The translations under genes and the position numbers were made by a program. This document shows positions 1-10,001 of a DNA stretch of 64,000 bases, piece by piece. This stretch comes from Pelagibacterium xiamenense (GTDB lineage Bacteria > Pseudomonadota > Alphaproteobacteria > Rhizobiales > Devosiaceae): NCBI RefSeq assembly GCF_021166475.1, contig NZ_JAJOYS010000002.1, forward strand, positions 124,001-188,000, written 5' to 3'. The notes below the pieces were generated by a model that worked only from the letters and a program-made list of their open reading frames with translations, had not been told where the DNA came from and ran no database searches. Within the stretch, counting starts at the first letter, position 1. Each line of letters opens with the position of its first letter.

Positions 1-2
1 CC

Positions 3-410
3 CAACGCATCGGTCGCGACGCGATCCAGAACAAGCCGATCCTCTCGTCCTGGAGCGAAGTGATCGACTACTGCAAGGCCCAGATGGCCTACGAAACCAA
101 AGAGCAGTTTCGGATCCTCTTCCTCGACAAGAAAAACCGCCTGATCGCCGACGAGGTGCAGCAGACCGGCACTGTCGACCACACACCCGTCTACCCCCGC
201 GAAGTGATCAAGCGCTCGCTCGAACTCTCCGCCACCGCCCTGGTTCTCGTCCACAACCACCCTTCGGGCGACCCGGCTCCCTCCTCCGCGGACATCCAGA
301 TGACCCGCCAGATCGCCGAGATCGCCAAACCGCTCGGCATCTCGCTCCACGACCACATCATCATCGGCCGTTCGGGTCACGCGTCGCTAAGGGGCATGAA
401 GCTGTTTTAG
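3..410 (+). CDS. radC: RadC family JAB/MPN domain protein, C-terminal part (5' end outside window)
   Basis: The reading frame is open from the first bases, so the start lies outside the window and only the C-terminal part is present. It carries the RadC/MPN+ metal-binding signature [14 protein letters not shown] and ends in HDHIIIGR...SLRGMKLF, as RadC proteins do. RadC was named for DNA repair, but its biochemical role is unsettled; the fold is that of JAB metalloproteases. The gene converges on the hydrolase encoded on the opposite strand, with only about 44 bases between the stops. An internal GTG at base 60 could be mistaken for a start, but coding clearly continues upstream of it. Confidence 0.93.
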   Translation, partial: QRIGRDAIQNKPILSSWSEVIDYCKAQMAYETKEQFRILFLDKKNRLIADEVQQTGTVDHTPVYPREVIKRSLELSATALVLVHNHPSGDPAPSSADIQMTRQIAEIAKPLGISLHDHIIIGRSGHASLRGMKLF

Positions 411-454
411 GAGGCGATCGGGCGCTTGATCCCAGGGAGTTTCCGGTCGGCCGT

Positions 455-1237
455 CTAAGACCCCAGAAAATCCAGAACGGTATCCAGAAAGAGCTTTGGC
501 GCCGTGGTCATCGCAACATGTCCCTGGCCTTCCAAAATCACAATTCGGCTGTGCGGCAATGCATTCTCGAGCGCCTGGGACGGCGCAGTGAGTTCCGCGG
601 GGCTGATTTCGCCCACAAGCAACAACGTCTCGACCAACAAGCCACGAAACCGTTCGGGTATAAACACGTAATCCCCGTCCGCGAGCTCGCGCAGCGCCGT
701 GTGCGCGGCCGCAATGCGCCCGGTCCATGAGGGATCTTTTCGAAGTGCTTCGATTTGCGCATCCGGCGTCCCGGCCGCTTCCTTGAAGAACGCAACCAGC
801 ATCGCATCGCGATCCCCGGTCTCCAAAATCGCCTTGAGGCGTGCGGGAAGGTCGGGCGGATAGAGCGGCCTGCCTCCGACCGGAAATACGGGCTCGTAAA
901 GCACGAGCCGCTTCAGATCGTCCACGCGAAGCGCAGCCTCCATCGCGCACAAGGCGCCGAATGAATGGCCGATGAGGCTCACGTCGCGGCCAGCGGCGCG
1001 AACGACCGCGGCTACGTCCTCATATTCCCGCTCAAGGGCGTAGGCGACGGCATCCCCGCTCCCGCCGCGCCCCCGACGGTCCATCGCAAGGACGGTGAAA
1101 TTGCGCTCGAGGTCCGGCAAAATACCCGCCCAGCGCGTGTGATCCGCCGTCGAGCCATGGACCAACACAAGAGGCGGTCCACTGCCACTGCGCCGATAGG
1201 CGATCCTGGTTCCATCCAGGGAAGTGACGACGTCCAT
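455..1237 (-). CDS. Alpha/beta hydrolase
   Basis: This is a 260-residue single-domain alpha/beta hydrolase. The oxyanion-hole segment LVHGST is at residues 25-30, the nucleophile elbow GHSFG puts the catalytic serine at 92, and the C-terminal histidine is in GQGHVAMTT near residue 240. There is no signal peptide, so it should be cytoplasmic. The substrate cannot be read from the sequence; esterase, lipase or haloperoxidase-like activity are all possible. It is divergent from the methyltransferase gene, and the two share about 200 bases of promoter region. The ATG at the 5' end fits the usual N-terminus of the family (short beta strands before LVLVHG). Confidence 0.85.
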   Translation of the reverse strand: MDVVTSLDGTRIAYRRSGSGPPLVLVHGSTADHTRWAGILPDLERNFTVLAMDRRGRGGSGDAVAYALEREYEDVAAVVRAAGRDVSLIGHSFGALCAMEAALRVDDLKRLVLYEPVFPVGGRPLYPPDLPARLKAILETGDRDAMLVAFFKEAAGTPDAQIEALRKDPSWTGRIAAAHTALRELADGDYVFIPERFRGLLVETLLLVGEISPAELTAPSQALENALPHSRIVILEGQGHVAMTTAPKLFLDTVLDFLGS

Positions 1238-1398
1238 GCCATAGCCTCACAAACTTGCGATGCGCTGATGATGGGAAGTCACGGCCTAGTGCATGAAGTT
1301 TAGTCCCGGACGGCTGCCCCGTCCATATAGCGACGCCGGGCCGGTCGATACGGCCTCCACCCCATCGCGTTGGACTGGACGCCTCGACATTCGCACAT

Positions 1399-1423
1399 TA
1401 TTGTAACTTATAAAGTTACAATA
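1399..1423. promoter_or_regulatory. Perfect 11-bp inverted repeat (operator-like)
   Basis: Arms TATTGTAACTT and AAGTTACAATA flank a 3-base spacer (ATA). This is a 25-bp AT-rich dyad in GC-rich sequence. It lies 19 bases upstream of the methyltransferase ATG and overlaps where its promoter should be. Dimeric winged-helix or TetR-type regulators bind sites of this kind. No intact regulator gene is next to it. Confidence 0.6.
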
Positions 1424-1441
1424 TTGGGACACGGAGCAGAA

Positions 1442-2116
1442 ATGTCTGCAAGCGGCCAGTCGGCATTCAACGCCAATCATGCAAGAACCTACGCCGAGGG
1501 ACCGCCCCGGCAGGTTCCCGGTTTCGAAGGCCTGCATCGCATGACAGCGATGCTGCTCGGCGAACGCGTGCCCGATAATGGGCGCGTGATGGTGCTGGGA
1601 GCGGGCGGCGGGCTGGAGCTTAGATCCCTCGCCGACGTGCATCCGGGCTGGACGTTCGACGGCATCGATCCGTCCGCGGAGATGCTCGACGCCGCAAAAC
1701 AAACGGCGGCCCCGCACCTGGCGCGCATCCGGCTCATCGAGGGCTATATAACCGCCGCGCCGGAAGGACCGTTCGACGGGGCGGCGTGCCTTTTGACTCT
1801 CCACTTCGTTCCGCGCAGCGAGCGCCTTGAAACCCTTCGGGAAATTCGCCGCCGCCTGCGTCCCGGCGCGCCATTCGTTGTGGCCCATGTCAGCTTCGCG
1901 CAGACCGAACCCGAGCGCTCGCGATGGATTGCCCGTCACGTCGCGTTCGCCGGTGTAGCCCCCGCCCAGGCCGAAAGCGCAAGGCACGCCATCGCAACGC
2001 GCCTGTCCGCTCTCACGCCCGAGGAAGACGAAGCCATGCTGCGCGGGGCCGGGTTCTCCGACGTCAGCCTATTTTACGCGGGCCTGAGCTTCAGGGGCTG
2101 GGTGGCCTACGCCTAG
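1442..2116 (+). CDS. Class I SAM-dependent methyltransferase
   Basis: A 224-residue protein with the SAM-binding motif VLGAGGGLEL at residues 51-60, the acidic post-motif FDGIDPSAEMLDAA around 72-85, and a motif IV-like segment GAACLLTLHFVP. This is the usual Rossmann methyltransferase layout. The acceptor is unknown. I chose the ATG at 1442 because GGAG stands just before it; an ATG 72 bases upstream would place the palindromic operator inside the coding region. The gene faces a soxR remnant downstream. It is probably regulated through the dyad at 1399-1423. Confidence 0.82.
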   Translation: MSASGQSAFNANHARTYAEGPPRQVPGFEGLHRMTAMLLGERVPDNGRVMVLGAGGGLELRSLADVHPGWTFDGIDPSAEMLDAAKQTAAPHLARIRLIEGYITAAPEGPFDGAACLLTLHFVPRSERLETLREIRRRLRPGAPFVVAHVSFAQTEPERSRWIARHVAFAGVAPAQAESARHAIATRLSALTPEEDEAMLRGAGFSDVSLFYAGLSFRGWVAYA

Positions 2117-2146
2117 ACACGCCCCAGCCCCATCAGGATCATCAGC

Positions 2147-2298
2147 GCGACAAGCAAGAGCAAAGGCGTTATCCGCGCCCCATGCTCCGCCGGGTCGGCG
2201 TCATCAAGGCCGCGCAAACCCTCGGTCTGTCGCTCGACATCATCGGCGATGCGCTCGCGGTTCTCCCGATGGACCGCGTCTCAATCCCGAAACATTGA
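2147..2298 (+). pseudogene. Remnant of a SoxR-type MerR regulator
   Basis: The + frame through this stretch reads QRRYPRPMLRRV, then GVIKAAQTLGLSLDIIGDAL and AVLPMDR. This matches the middle of SoxR (recognition region NQRRY.R.VLR, then IK.AQ..G..L..IG.A...LP). The helix-turn-helix start upstream and the CxCxxC Fe-S loop downstream are missing: the frame stops at 2298 and continues into the 3' end of the ccdA gene on the other strand. I read it as a decayed fragment. The match is from memory of the family and covers only about 38 residues. Confidence 0.55.
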
Positions 2299-2354
2299 AA
2301 GACCAGGTCGGCGCGATCATGGCCGCGATAGACCGCGCCGTCGCGCAAGAGCAA

Positions 2355-3092
2355 TCAGCCGAACTGGCTGAGCGCCGGGAAGGTCTCGAGGAACCAGTAG
2401 GAAATCCGGGTGAAGTTTCCGGTGAGGAATAAGAGCCCCACGGCCACGAGAAACGCCCCCATCGCTTTCTCGACCGTCCCCAGATGCCGCCGGAACCCCT
2501 CAAAGAACGACAGAAACGGCCCGATCGCCAGCGCCGCGAGCACGAACGGCACACCGAGCCCCGCTGAATAGACGCCCAGGAGCGCCGCCCCTTCCCACGC
2601 CGTCTCCCGGCTCGCCGCAACCGTCAGGATCGCCGCGAGCACCGGCCCGATACACGGCGTCCAGCCGATGGCGAACGCCAGCCCGAGCAGAAACCCGCCC
2701 ACCGGCCCGCTCGCGATCTTCGGCCCTTCCATCCGGAACTGCCGGTAGAGCGCGGAAATCCGGAAGACGCCCAGGAAATGAAGTCCCATCACGATGATGA
2801 CGATCCCCGCCAGCGGCATCAACACTGGCAACGCCCGGCGCAAGAGCTGCCCGAACACCGTCGCCGTCGCGCCGAATGCGATGAAGACGAGCGAAAATCC
2901 CAGAACGAACGCGAGCGCCGTAACGATCGTCCGCCCATAGAGCGCCCCGCCCACGGTTCCGTCCGCCTGCAACCGCTCGAACGACGCCCCGCTCATATAA
3001 CTCAGATAGGGCGGCACCAGCGGCAGCACGCACGGGCTAAGAAAACTCAGGATACCGGCGCCGAATACGACGGGCAGCTCAAAGCCGAACAT
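2355..3092 (-). CDS. ccdA: Cytochrome c biogenesis / thiol-disulfide transporter CcdA
   Basis: 245 residues, an integral membrane protein with about six membrane segments. CcdA-family proteins carry reductant from cytoplasmic thioredoxin across the inner membrane to periplasmic thiol proteins, including those for cytochrome c maturation. The two membrane-embedded redox cysteines are present: C21 in LSFLSPCVLPLVPP and C147 in IGWTPCIGPVLAA. Length is normal for CcdA (shorter than DsbD, with no periplasmic domains). It is transcribed divergently from the MFS gene. Its 3' end abuts the soxR remnant. Confidence 0.93.
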   Translation of the reverse strand: MFGFELPVVFGAGILSFLSPCVLPLVPPYLSYMSGASFERLQADGTVGGALYGRTIVTALAFVLGFSLVFIAFGATATVFGQLLRRALPVLMPLAGIVIIVMGLHFLGVFRISALYRQFRMEGPKIASGPVGGFLLGLAFAIGWTPCIGPVLAAILTVAASRETAWEGAALLGVYSAGLGVPFVLAALAIGPFLSFFEGFRRHLGTVEKAMGAFLVAVGLLFLTGNFTRISYWFLETFPALSQFG

Positions 3093-3196
3093 GGCAACTC
3101 CTCGGTTCGCCCCTCAATACCGCCTCGCGGCCACAAGGCAATGGCTCAAAAGGCCGCTCCCCTCTTTGTGAATCGCGCCAACCGTGAGCCGCCACC

Positions 3197-4453
3197 TTGC
3201 CAACGGACCCGATTGCCGTAAGCTCACCGGTTCGCGAGCGCGCCTCCGCGCCGCAAACCCCAAAACGAGCGGAGCTCCTGGTGTCCTCGCATCGCCTTGT
3301 CATGGCAGCCTTTTTCCTGCAACCCATCACCATGGGCGCGTGGTTGCCGCGCATTCCGCAGGTCCAGGAAAAGCTCGGCCTCGATCACGCGACTCTCGCC
3401 ATGGCACTGATCGGCCTCGCCGTCGGGACCCTGAGCGCCCTGCCCTTCGGCGGACGCCTGGTCAACCGTTTCGGCGCCCGCAAGATCATCCTCTGGGGTT
3501 ATGCCGCGTTCCTCATGGCCATCTGCCTGCCCGTCTGGGCATGGAGCGCCCCGAGCCTGTTCGGCGCACTCATGCTGGTGGGCATGGCGATGGGCATCCT
3601 CGAGCTGGGCCTCAACGTCGAAGCGGATTCGGTCGAAAAGACCGGCGGCAGACTCATCATGAGCACCGCCCACGGCTTCTGGAGCCTCGGCATCATGACC
3701 GGCAGCCTGATTGGCGCAGTGCAGGCGGGGCTCGCAATCCCGCCGCACATCGCGGTCCCGGCGCTGGCGGCGCTGCTCTTTATCCCCTCGCTTGTCCTCG
3801 CACGCGCTCTTCCAAAGCCACTGCCCAGCGCCGAGGCTGCAGCCGGGGAGGCCGATCACCGCGTCACGATCCCGGCCCCCCTGCTCGCTGGCATCTGCCT
3901 GTGCACCTTCGGCATCACGGCGACCGAAGGCGCGGTTGCCGATTGGTCGGCGATCTACCTGCGTGACATCTTCGCCGCCAGCCCCGGCAGCGCGGGCATT
4001 GGCTATTCGGTCTTTGCCGCCATGGTCGCTGCCGGCCGCTTCGCCGGCGACGGGCTGCGCCGCAAGCTCGGCCCGGTCGTCCTTGCGCGCGGCTGCGCGG
4101 CGCTTGCCCTGTTCGGCACGGCGCTCCTGTTTCTCGCGCCCAACGGCACGGCCGCGATCGTCGGCTTCGGCTTCATGGGCATCGGCGTGTCCGTCGGTTT
4201 CCCGCTCGGCGTCACGGCAGCAGCCAACGCGCCGGGACGCTCCGCCGCGAGCAATGTCGCGCTGCTCTCCTTTACGGCGCTGACGGGTTTTCTCGTCGGG
4301 CCGCCGGCCATCGGCTTCGCCGCGGAGGCCTTCGACATTCGCATTGCCCTCATGCTGCTGCTGCCCGTCCTGGCGCTGAGCATGGCGCTGACCGGCCTGC
4401 TGCGCCCGCGCCCGGCCCCGCAGGCCACGCCCCAGCCGACCGCCGCGCAATAG
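3197..4453 (+). CDS. MFS transporter
   Basis: Major facilitator superfamily permease of about 12 helices. The loop 2-3 motif is recognisable in GGRLVNRFGARK near residues 84-95. Substrate unknown; similar proteins are called sugar or drug MFS transporters. The start is uncertain. TTG at 3197 gives 418 residues but lacks a clear Shine-Dalgarno, while GTG at 3281 is preceded by GGAG at good spacing and gives a protein starting VSSHRLVMAAFF, close to the first helix. The C-terminal tail is proline/alanine-rich. An EamA-type transporter follows 53 bases downstream on the same strand. Confidence 0.85.
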   Translation: MPTDPIAVSSPVRERASAPQTPKRAELLVSSHRLVMAAFFLQPITMGAWLPRIPQVQEKLGLDHATLAMALIGLAVGTLSALPFGGRLVNRFGARKIILWGYAAFLMAICLPVWAWSAPSLFGALMLVGMAMGILELGLNVEADSVEKTGGRLIMSTAHGFWSLGIMTGSLIGAVQAGLAIPPHIAVPALAALLFIPSLVLARALPKPLPSAEAAAGEADHRVTIPAPLLAGICLCTFGITATEGAVADWSAIYLRDIFAASPGSAGIGYSVFAAMVAAGRFAGDGLRRKLGPVVLARGCAALALFGTALLFLAPNGTAAIVGFGFMGIGVSVGFPLGVTAAANAPGRSAASNVALLSFTALTGFLVGPPAIGFAAEAFDIRIALMLLLPVLALSMALTGLLRPRPAPQATPQPTAAQ

Positions 4454-4506
4454 CACCCGGCGGCGAAACCCGCTATCTTACGCCGGTAAACGGGACGCCT
4501 TAAAAA

Positions 4507-5349
4507 ATGCGAATCGCACTGTTGACCGCTCTGGCGATGATCGCGTTTGCGGGCAATTCGATCCTTGCCCGCCTCGCGCTCGGCGGCAACGGCATCGACG
4601 CGCCGCAATATACCGGCATCCGGCTCGCATCCGGCGCCATCTGCCTTGCGCTGATCCTCGCGATGCGCTCCGGCGCGAAACCGAACCTCTTCAAAGGCAG
4701 CTGGCCGGCCGCCGCCGCGCTCTTTGGCTATGCCCTCGCCTTCTCGCTCGCCTATCTGATGCTCGGCGCCGGTCCGGGCGCACTCGTGCTCTTTGCCAGC
4801 GTGCAGATCGGCATGCTCTCCTGGGCCATTATCAAGGGCGATCGCCCCGGCTGGCCTGAATGGCTCGGCTTCGCTGTCGCCGTCGGCGGGCTTGTCTATC
4901 TCGTTTCCCCCGGCCTCGCTGCCCCCGACCCGCTCGGCGCGGCCCTGATGGTGGTCTCCGGCCTGTGCTGGGCCGCCTACTCCCTGATCGGCCGCAGCTC
5001 GAAGGCCCCGCTCGACGACACCACCGGCAATTTCGTCCGTTGCGCCCCGCCCGCGCTCGCCCTCATTGCCGTGGGCCTCGCCACACAAATGCCAACCGCG
5101 CCGGCCCTCGCCTACGCCGTTGCATCCGGCGCGCTCGCTTCCGGCGCCGGCTACGCGATCTGGTACGCGGCGCTTCCTGCCCTTTCGCGCAGCCAGGCGG
5201 CATTCGTGCAGCTCACGGTCCCCGCCATTGCCGCCGCCGGCGCCGTCGTCTTCATCGGCGAACCCGTTACCCTGCGGCTCGTTATCGCAAGCATCGCTAT
5301 CCTGGGCGGCGTCGCACTCGCCCTCGCCGCCGCGCGCTACCGCCGCTAG
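4507..5349 (+). CDS. EamA/DMT family permease
   Basis: 280 residues with ten predicted membrane helices in two EamA repeats of about 140 residues (drug/metabolite transporter superfamily). The N-terminus MRIALLTALAMIAFAGNSIL is a first helix typical of the family, and the second repeat has the GLCWAAYSLIGR signature. Members export amino acids or other small metabolites; the substrate here cannot be assigned. It follows the MFS gene on the same strand and precedes rpe by 81 bases. The ATG has only a weak ribosome site (an A-rich stretch). Confidence 0.85.
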   Translation: MRIALLTALAMIAFAGNSILARLALGGNGIDAPQYTGIRLASGAICLALILAMRSGAKPNLFKGSWPAAAALFGYALAFSLAYLMLGAGPGALVLFASVQIGMLSWAIIKGDRPGWPEWLGFAVAVGGLVYLVSPGLAAPDPLGAALMVVSGLCWAAYSLIGRSSKAPLDDTTGNFVRCAPPALALIAVGLATQMPTAPALAYAVASGALASGAGYAIWYAALPALSRSQAAFVQLTVPAIAAAGAVVFIGEPVTLRLVIASIAILGGVALALAAARYRR

Positions 5350-5430
5350 ACCGCACAATTACGCCCAAAGAGGGGTGGGATTCCCGCGCGGCTCGTAATA
5401 TGACACCCGCATAACCTCCCGAGCCGGTCC

Positions 5431-6111
5431 ATGCCCGAAAACACCATCAAGATCGCCCCCTCCATCCTCTCCGCCGACTTCGCACGATTGGGCGAGGAAG
5501 TCCGCGCCGTCGACCAAGGCGGCTGCGACTGGATTCATGTCGACGTGATGGACGGACACTTCGTCCCCAACATCACCATCGGCCCGCTGATCGTCGAAGC
5601 CATCCGCCCGGTCACCAGAAAGCCGCTCGATGTCCACCTCATGATCGCGCCCGCCGATCCCTATATCGACGCCTTCGCCAAGGCCGGCGCGGATTCCATC
5701 ACCGTCCATGCCGAGGCCGGCCCACACCTCGACCGCACCCTCCAGGCCATCAAGGCGCATGGCAAGAAGGCCGGCGTCGCGCTCAACCCCGCGACCCCCG
5801 TCTCAGCCATCGCGCACGTTCTTGACCGGATCGACATCGTCCTCATCATGAGCGTCAACCCCGGCTTCGGCGGCCAGGCGTTCATCCCCGAGGCGATCAC
5901 CAAGGCCGCCCAGGCGCGCGATCTGATCGGCGGCCGCGATATCGAGATCGAAGTCGACGGCGGCGTCGATCCCTCCAACGCCGAAGCCCTCGCCGCGGCG
6001 GGCGTCACCGCCTTCGTCGCCGGCTCGTCCGTCTATAAGGGCAACGACCCCGCCACCTACGCTCCCCGCATTGCCGCCATACGCGAGGCGGCACTCAAAG
6101 CCCTGCGCTAA
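5431..6111 (+). CDS. rpe: Ribulose-phosphate 3-epimerase
   Basis: 226 residues, normal length. It interconverts D-ribulose 5-phosphate and D-xylulose 5-phosphate in the pentose phosphate and Calvin-type pathways, in the cytoplasm. The TIM-barrel signatures are intact: [15 protein letters not shown] at the start, the metal ligands H36 and D38 in HVDVMDG, H69 in LDVHLMI, the [10 protein letters not shown] phosphate-region loop, and EVDGGVD with the second catalytic aspartate. purB follows after 38 bases, so carbon supply for PRPP and purine synthesis may be co-transcribed. Confidence 0.97.
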   Translation: MPENTIKIAPSILSADFARLGEEVRAVDQGGCDWIHVDVMDGHFVPNITIGPLIVEAIRPVTRKPLDVHLMIAPADPYIDAFAKAGADSITVHAEAGPHLDRTLQAIKAHGKKAGVALNPATPVSAIAHVLDRIDIVLIMSVNPGFGGQAFIPEAITKAAQARDLIGGRDIEIEVDGGVDPSNAEALAAAGVTAFVAGSSVYKGNDPATYAPRIAAIREAALKALR

Positions 6112-6149
6112 CGCCATGAATCACAATCTCAACGAGGTCCACTAACCCC

Positions 6150-7454
<1,305 letters not shown>

Positions 7455-7460
7455 GATTCC

Positions 7461-7874
7461 ATGGCAGTCACTTACGCGCTCGAACCGAATCTCTCCGTGA
7501 GCGAGTTCGTTCATATTCTCAAGTCCTCAGGCTTGGGCGCGCAACGGCCAATTCACGATCTGCCACACCTCGAGCGCGTGCTGCGAGGATCGGACATCGT
7601 GGTGGTAGCTCGAAACGACTCTGGTGGCATCGTTGGTATCGCACGATGCATCACCGATTTCGCGGCGTGCTGCTACTGTGCCGATCTAGGGGTGGCGGAA
7701 AGTGTAAAACGCCAGGGGATCGGTCGTCGCCCCTTGAAGGAGGTCCGCCACGCTGCCCCCGAGGTCATGACCTTACACCTTTTTGCAGCCGAGGATGCCG
7801 TCGGCTTTTACAACGCGCTTGGCTTTAGGGGCTCTGGAAATGCGATGACGATCGCCCCACAAAAGCTCGACTAG
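7461..7874 (+). CDS. GNAT family N-acetyltransferase
   Basis: 137 residues. The acetyl-CoA-binding region is recognisable: the strand-helix segment ADLGVAESVKRQGIGRRPLKE (Q/RxxGxG/A motif as QGIGRR, near residues 87-92) and the C-terminal AAEDAVGFYNALGF motif. Acceptor unknown. It begins only 6 bases after purB, so it may be co-transcribed. Codon use is visibly less GC-biased than in its neighbours, which could mean recent acquisition. Two vicinal cysteines (ACCYCADLG) are an oddity. Confidence 0.8.
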   Translation: MAVTYALEPNLSVSEFVHILKSSGLGAQRPIHDLPHLERVLRGSDIVVVARNDSGGIVGIARCITDFAACCYCADLGVAESVKRQGIGRRPLKEVRHAAPEVMTLHLFAAEDAVGFYNALGFRGSGNAMTIAPQKLD

Positions 7875-7937
7875 ACCCACTGGCCGCCACGCGCGCGCCA
7901 CTTGCGCGTCCGGCCGATTTCGCCCAAGTAAGATTTC

Positions 7938-8489
7938 ATGAAAACCGCTGACGCCGACATTCTCATCGTTCCCGGCCTCGGGCATTCCGGCCCCGGCCAC
8001 TGGCAGCGCCGCTGGGCGGAAAAAATCCGCACGGCCCGCTTCGTCGAGCAGGACGATTGGGACAATCCGACCCTCGAGGACTGGGTGGAGACGCTCCACA
8101 AGGAGATCATGATGGCGACCCGCCCCGTCGTACTGGTGGGCCATTCGCTCGGCGTGCCCGCCATCGTCGCGGCCAGCCAGCGCCTCGCCGACACCAAGGT
8201 GAAGGCCGCGTTCCTCGTTGCCCCGCCCGATGTGGACGAGCACCCGAACGTGCCCGAGGCCACAGCGCCCTTCAAGAACCTCTCCCGCGATCCGCTCCGC
8301 TTCCCCTCGATGCTGGTGGCTTCCAGCAACGACCCCTACTGCACCGTGGAACGGGCCGCCGAATTCGCAAGCTGCTGGGGCTCGGATTTCCACATCGCTG
8401 GCGAGATGGGCCACATCAACACCGAGTCCGGCCACGGCCCCTGGCCCGAGGGGCTGCTGATGTTCACCCGGCTGATGAGCCGAATCTGA
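7938..8489 (+). CDS. RBBP9/YdeN family serine hydrolase
   Basis: 183 residues, a small alpha/beta hydrolase of the RBBP9/YdeN type. Marks of the family are the N-terminal loop VPGLGHSGPGHWQ (residues 11-23), the nucleophile elbow GHSLG with serine 70, the acid in SSNDPYC, and the late histidine in the MGHINTESGHGPWPEG segment, which is highly characteristic. No signal peptide. The physiological substrate of bacterial members is not established. It ends 13 bases before a strong bidirectional terminator that separates it from the convergent ATPase-inhibitor gene. Confidence 0.9.
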   Translation: MKTADADILIVPGLGHSGPGHWQRRWAEKIRTARFVEQDDWDNPTLEDWVETLHKEIMMATRPVVLVGHSLGVPAIVAASQRLADTKVKAAFLVAPPDVDEHPNVPEATAPFKNLSRDPLRFPSMLVASSNDPYCTVERAAEFASCWGSDFHIAGEMGHINTESGHGPWPEGLLMFTRLMSRI

Positions 8490-8502
8490 CCGGTTCGGGA
8501 AC

Positions 8503-8536
8503 AAAAAAGCCCCGCGCCGGCCGGCGCGGGGTTTTT
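8503..8536. terminator. Bidirectional Rho-independent terminator
   Basis: A perfect 11-bp stem (CCCCGCGCCGG / CCGGCGCGGGG, 8510-8531) is flanked by six A's on the left and five T's on the right. It can therefore end transcription from both convergent genes. Confidence 0.9.
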
Positions 8537-8557
8537 CCATTCGCGGAAATGGCGCGA

Positions 8558-8884
8558 TCACGCCTCGGAAAGAATTTCCTTTTTCGCCTGCGCATCGAAC
8601 TCGGCGACCTTGGCGCGGATGTCCTTGTCCGAAATATCGACGCCCTTCTCCTCGAAATCCGCGAGGATCTTGCGCACGACATCCTCGGGACCGGCTTCGG
8701 TCATGTCCACGGCGATGATCTCGGCGACATAATTGGCGCGCGCATCGGCATCCTCGACGCCCAAATGCGTGCAGGCCCAATACGCCAGATGCTTGTTGCG
8801 CCGCGCCTCGGCCTTGAACCGCAGATTGGCGTCGTGGGCGAATTTGGCTTCCTCGCCCCGTTCGCGTTCCTCAAAGCTGGACAT
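8558..8884 (-). CDS. F1-ATPase inhibitor zeta-subunit family (DUF1476) protein
   Basis: 108 residues, starting [18 protein letters not shown], the conserved opening of the DUF1476 family. In Paracoccus this family is the zeta subunit that inhibits ATP hydrolysis by the F1Fo-ATPase. The inhibitory N-terminal helix and the four-helix remainder ([17 protein letters not shown]-like region, [15 protein letters not shown]) are all present. I chose the ATG at 8884 because GGGAG lies 7 bases upstream and the family starts here; an open frame to 9100 has no family support. It acts in the cytoplasm at the F1 head. Inhibition in this strain is inferred, not shown. Confidence 0.88.
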   Translation of the reverse strand: MSSFEERERGEEAKFAHDANLRFKAEARRNKHLAYWACTHLGVEDADARANYVAEIIAVDMTEAGPEDVVRKILADFEEKGVDISDKDIRAKVAEFDAQAKKEILSEA

Positions 8885-9170
8885 ACCCTTGCTCCCGATG
8901 TCGAACCGCGCGGGCGCGGTCGTTTGCATTACGAGTGTGCAATATGCGGTTCTCTTTCGCAAATCAACGCCGGTAATGCCGCAGCGATTAACCTTGCCTG
9001 CAGTCCGCCCGAGTTTTTGCCCAACAGGACATGGAATCGCTGTATCAATGCCGCCGAAAACGTCGCCGCCACCATCATGGGGCTTGCATTTTAAGGGCAA
9101 AAAGGCGCATGAGTGCGCCCAATTCCACAGATTGCCCGATCCACGACCGGATCATCAACGGACAGGTGAA

Positions 9171-9935
9171 ATGAACCGTCGCCGCAAGATTTACGAAGGC
9201 AAGGCCAAGGTCCTCTACGAGGGCCCCGAACCCGGAACGCTGATCCAGCACTTCAAGGACGACGCCACCGCCGGCAACGGCGCCAAGCACGAAATCATCG
9301 ACGGCAAGGGCGTCCTCAACAACCGGATTTCCGAGTTCGTTTTCTCCAAGCTCAATCAGCTGGGTATTCCGACCCACTTCGTCCGCCGCGTCAACATGCG
9401 CGAACAGTTGATCCGCGAAGTCGAGATCATCCCCATCGAGGTCGTGGTACGCAACGTTGCCGCCGGCTCGCTGTGCAAGCGCCTCGGGCTCGAATCGGGC
9501 ACGCAGCTCCCCCGCTCCATCATCGAGTTCTACTATAAGGACGATGCGCTCAACGACCCCATGGTCTCCGAAGAGCACATCACCGCCTTCGGCTGGGCGA
9601 CCCCGCAGGAGCTCGACGACGTGATGGCGCTCGCCGTGCGCGTGAACGACTTCCTCACCGGCCTGTTCATGGGCGTCGGCATCCAGCTCGTCGACTTCAA
9701 GATCGAGTGCGGGCGTCTCTATGAGGGCGACCTGATGCGCATTGTCCTTGCCGACGAGATCTCGCCCGACAATTGCCGGCTTTGGGACGTCAAGACCCGC
9801 AACAAGCTCGACAAGGATCGCTTCCGCGAGGACCTCGGCGGGCTCGTCGATGCCTATCGCGAGGTTGCGCAGCGCCTGGGCATACTCGTCGAGGCCGACA
9901 ACGCACTCACCACCGGCCCCCGGCTGGTCCAGTAG
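9171..9935 (+). CDS. purC: Phosphoribosylaminoimidazole-succinocarboxamide synthase
   Basis: 254 residues. It ligates aspartate to CAIR with ATP to give SAICAR, the step before PurB. It opens with [18 protein letters not shown] (the [11 protein letters not shown]-site motif), then [27 protein letters not shown], and the signature [10 protein letters not shown] / [13 protein letters not shown]. The ATG at 9171 is preceded by AGGTG; an upstream in-frame extension has no family similarity. About 290 bases separate it from the divergent DUF1476 gene and must hold the promoter of the purine block. purS follows 66 bases downstream. Confidence 0.97.
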   Translation: MNRRRKIYEGKAKVLYEGPEPGTLIQHFKDDATAGNGAKHEIIDGKGVLNNRISEFVFSKLNQLGIPTHFVRRVNMREQLIREVEIIPIEVVVRNVAAGSLCKRLGLESGTQLPRSIIEFYYKDDALNDPMVSEEHITAFGWATPQELDDVMALAVRVNDFLTGLFMGVGIQLVDFKIECGRLYEGDLMRIVLADEISPDNCRLWDVKTRNKLDKDRFREDLGGLVDAYREVAQRLGILVEADNALTTGPRLVQ

Positions 9936-10001
9936 CCAACAAGAGCGCTTCCGAACATTCAAGAGCGCAGAAAAATCAATCAAGGGAAGAAAACCGGAAC
10001 C

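Noticed and set aside
2117-2260. Minus-strand frame ending in a hydrophobic helix (PLLLLVALMILMGLGRV)
   Set aside because: It has no ATG, GTG or TTG start within the open part of the frame ahead of the helix, and its upstream part overlaps the better-supported soxR remnant; it may be another remnant, but I cannot support it.
4003-5358. A 451-codon antisense frame over the two transporter genes
   Set aside because: Glycine/arginine/alanine-rich shadow of the EamA and MFS genes, no recognisable domain.
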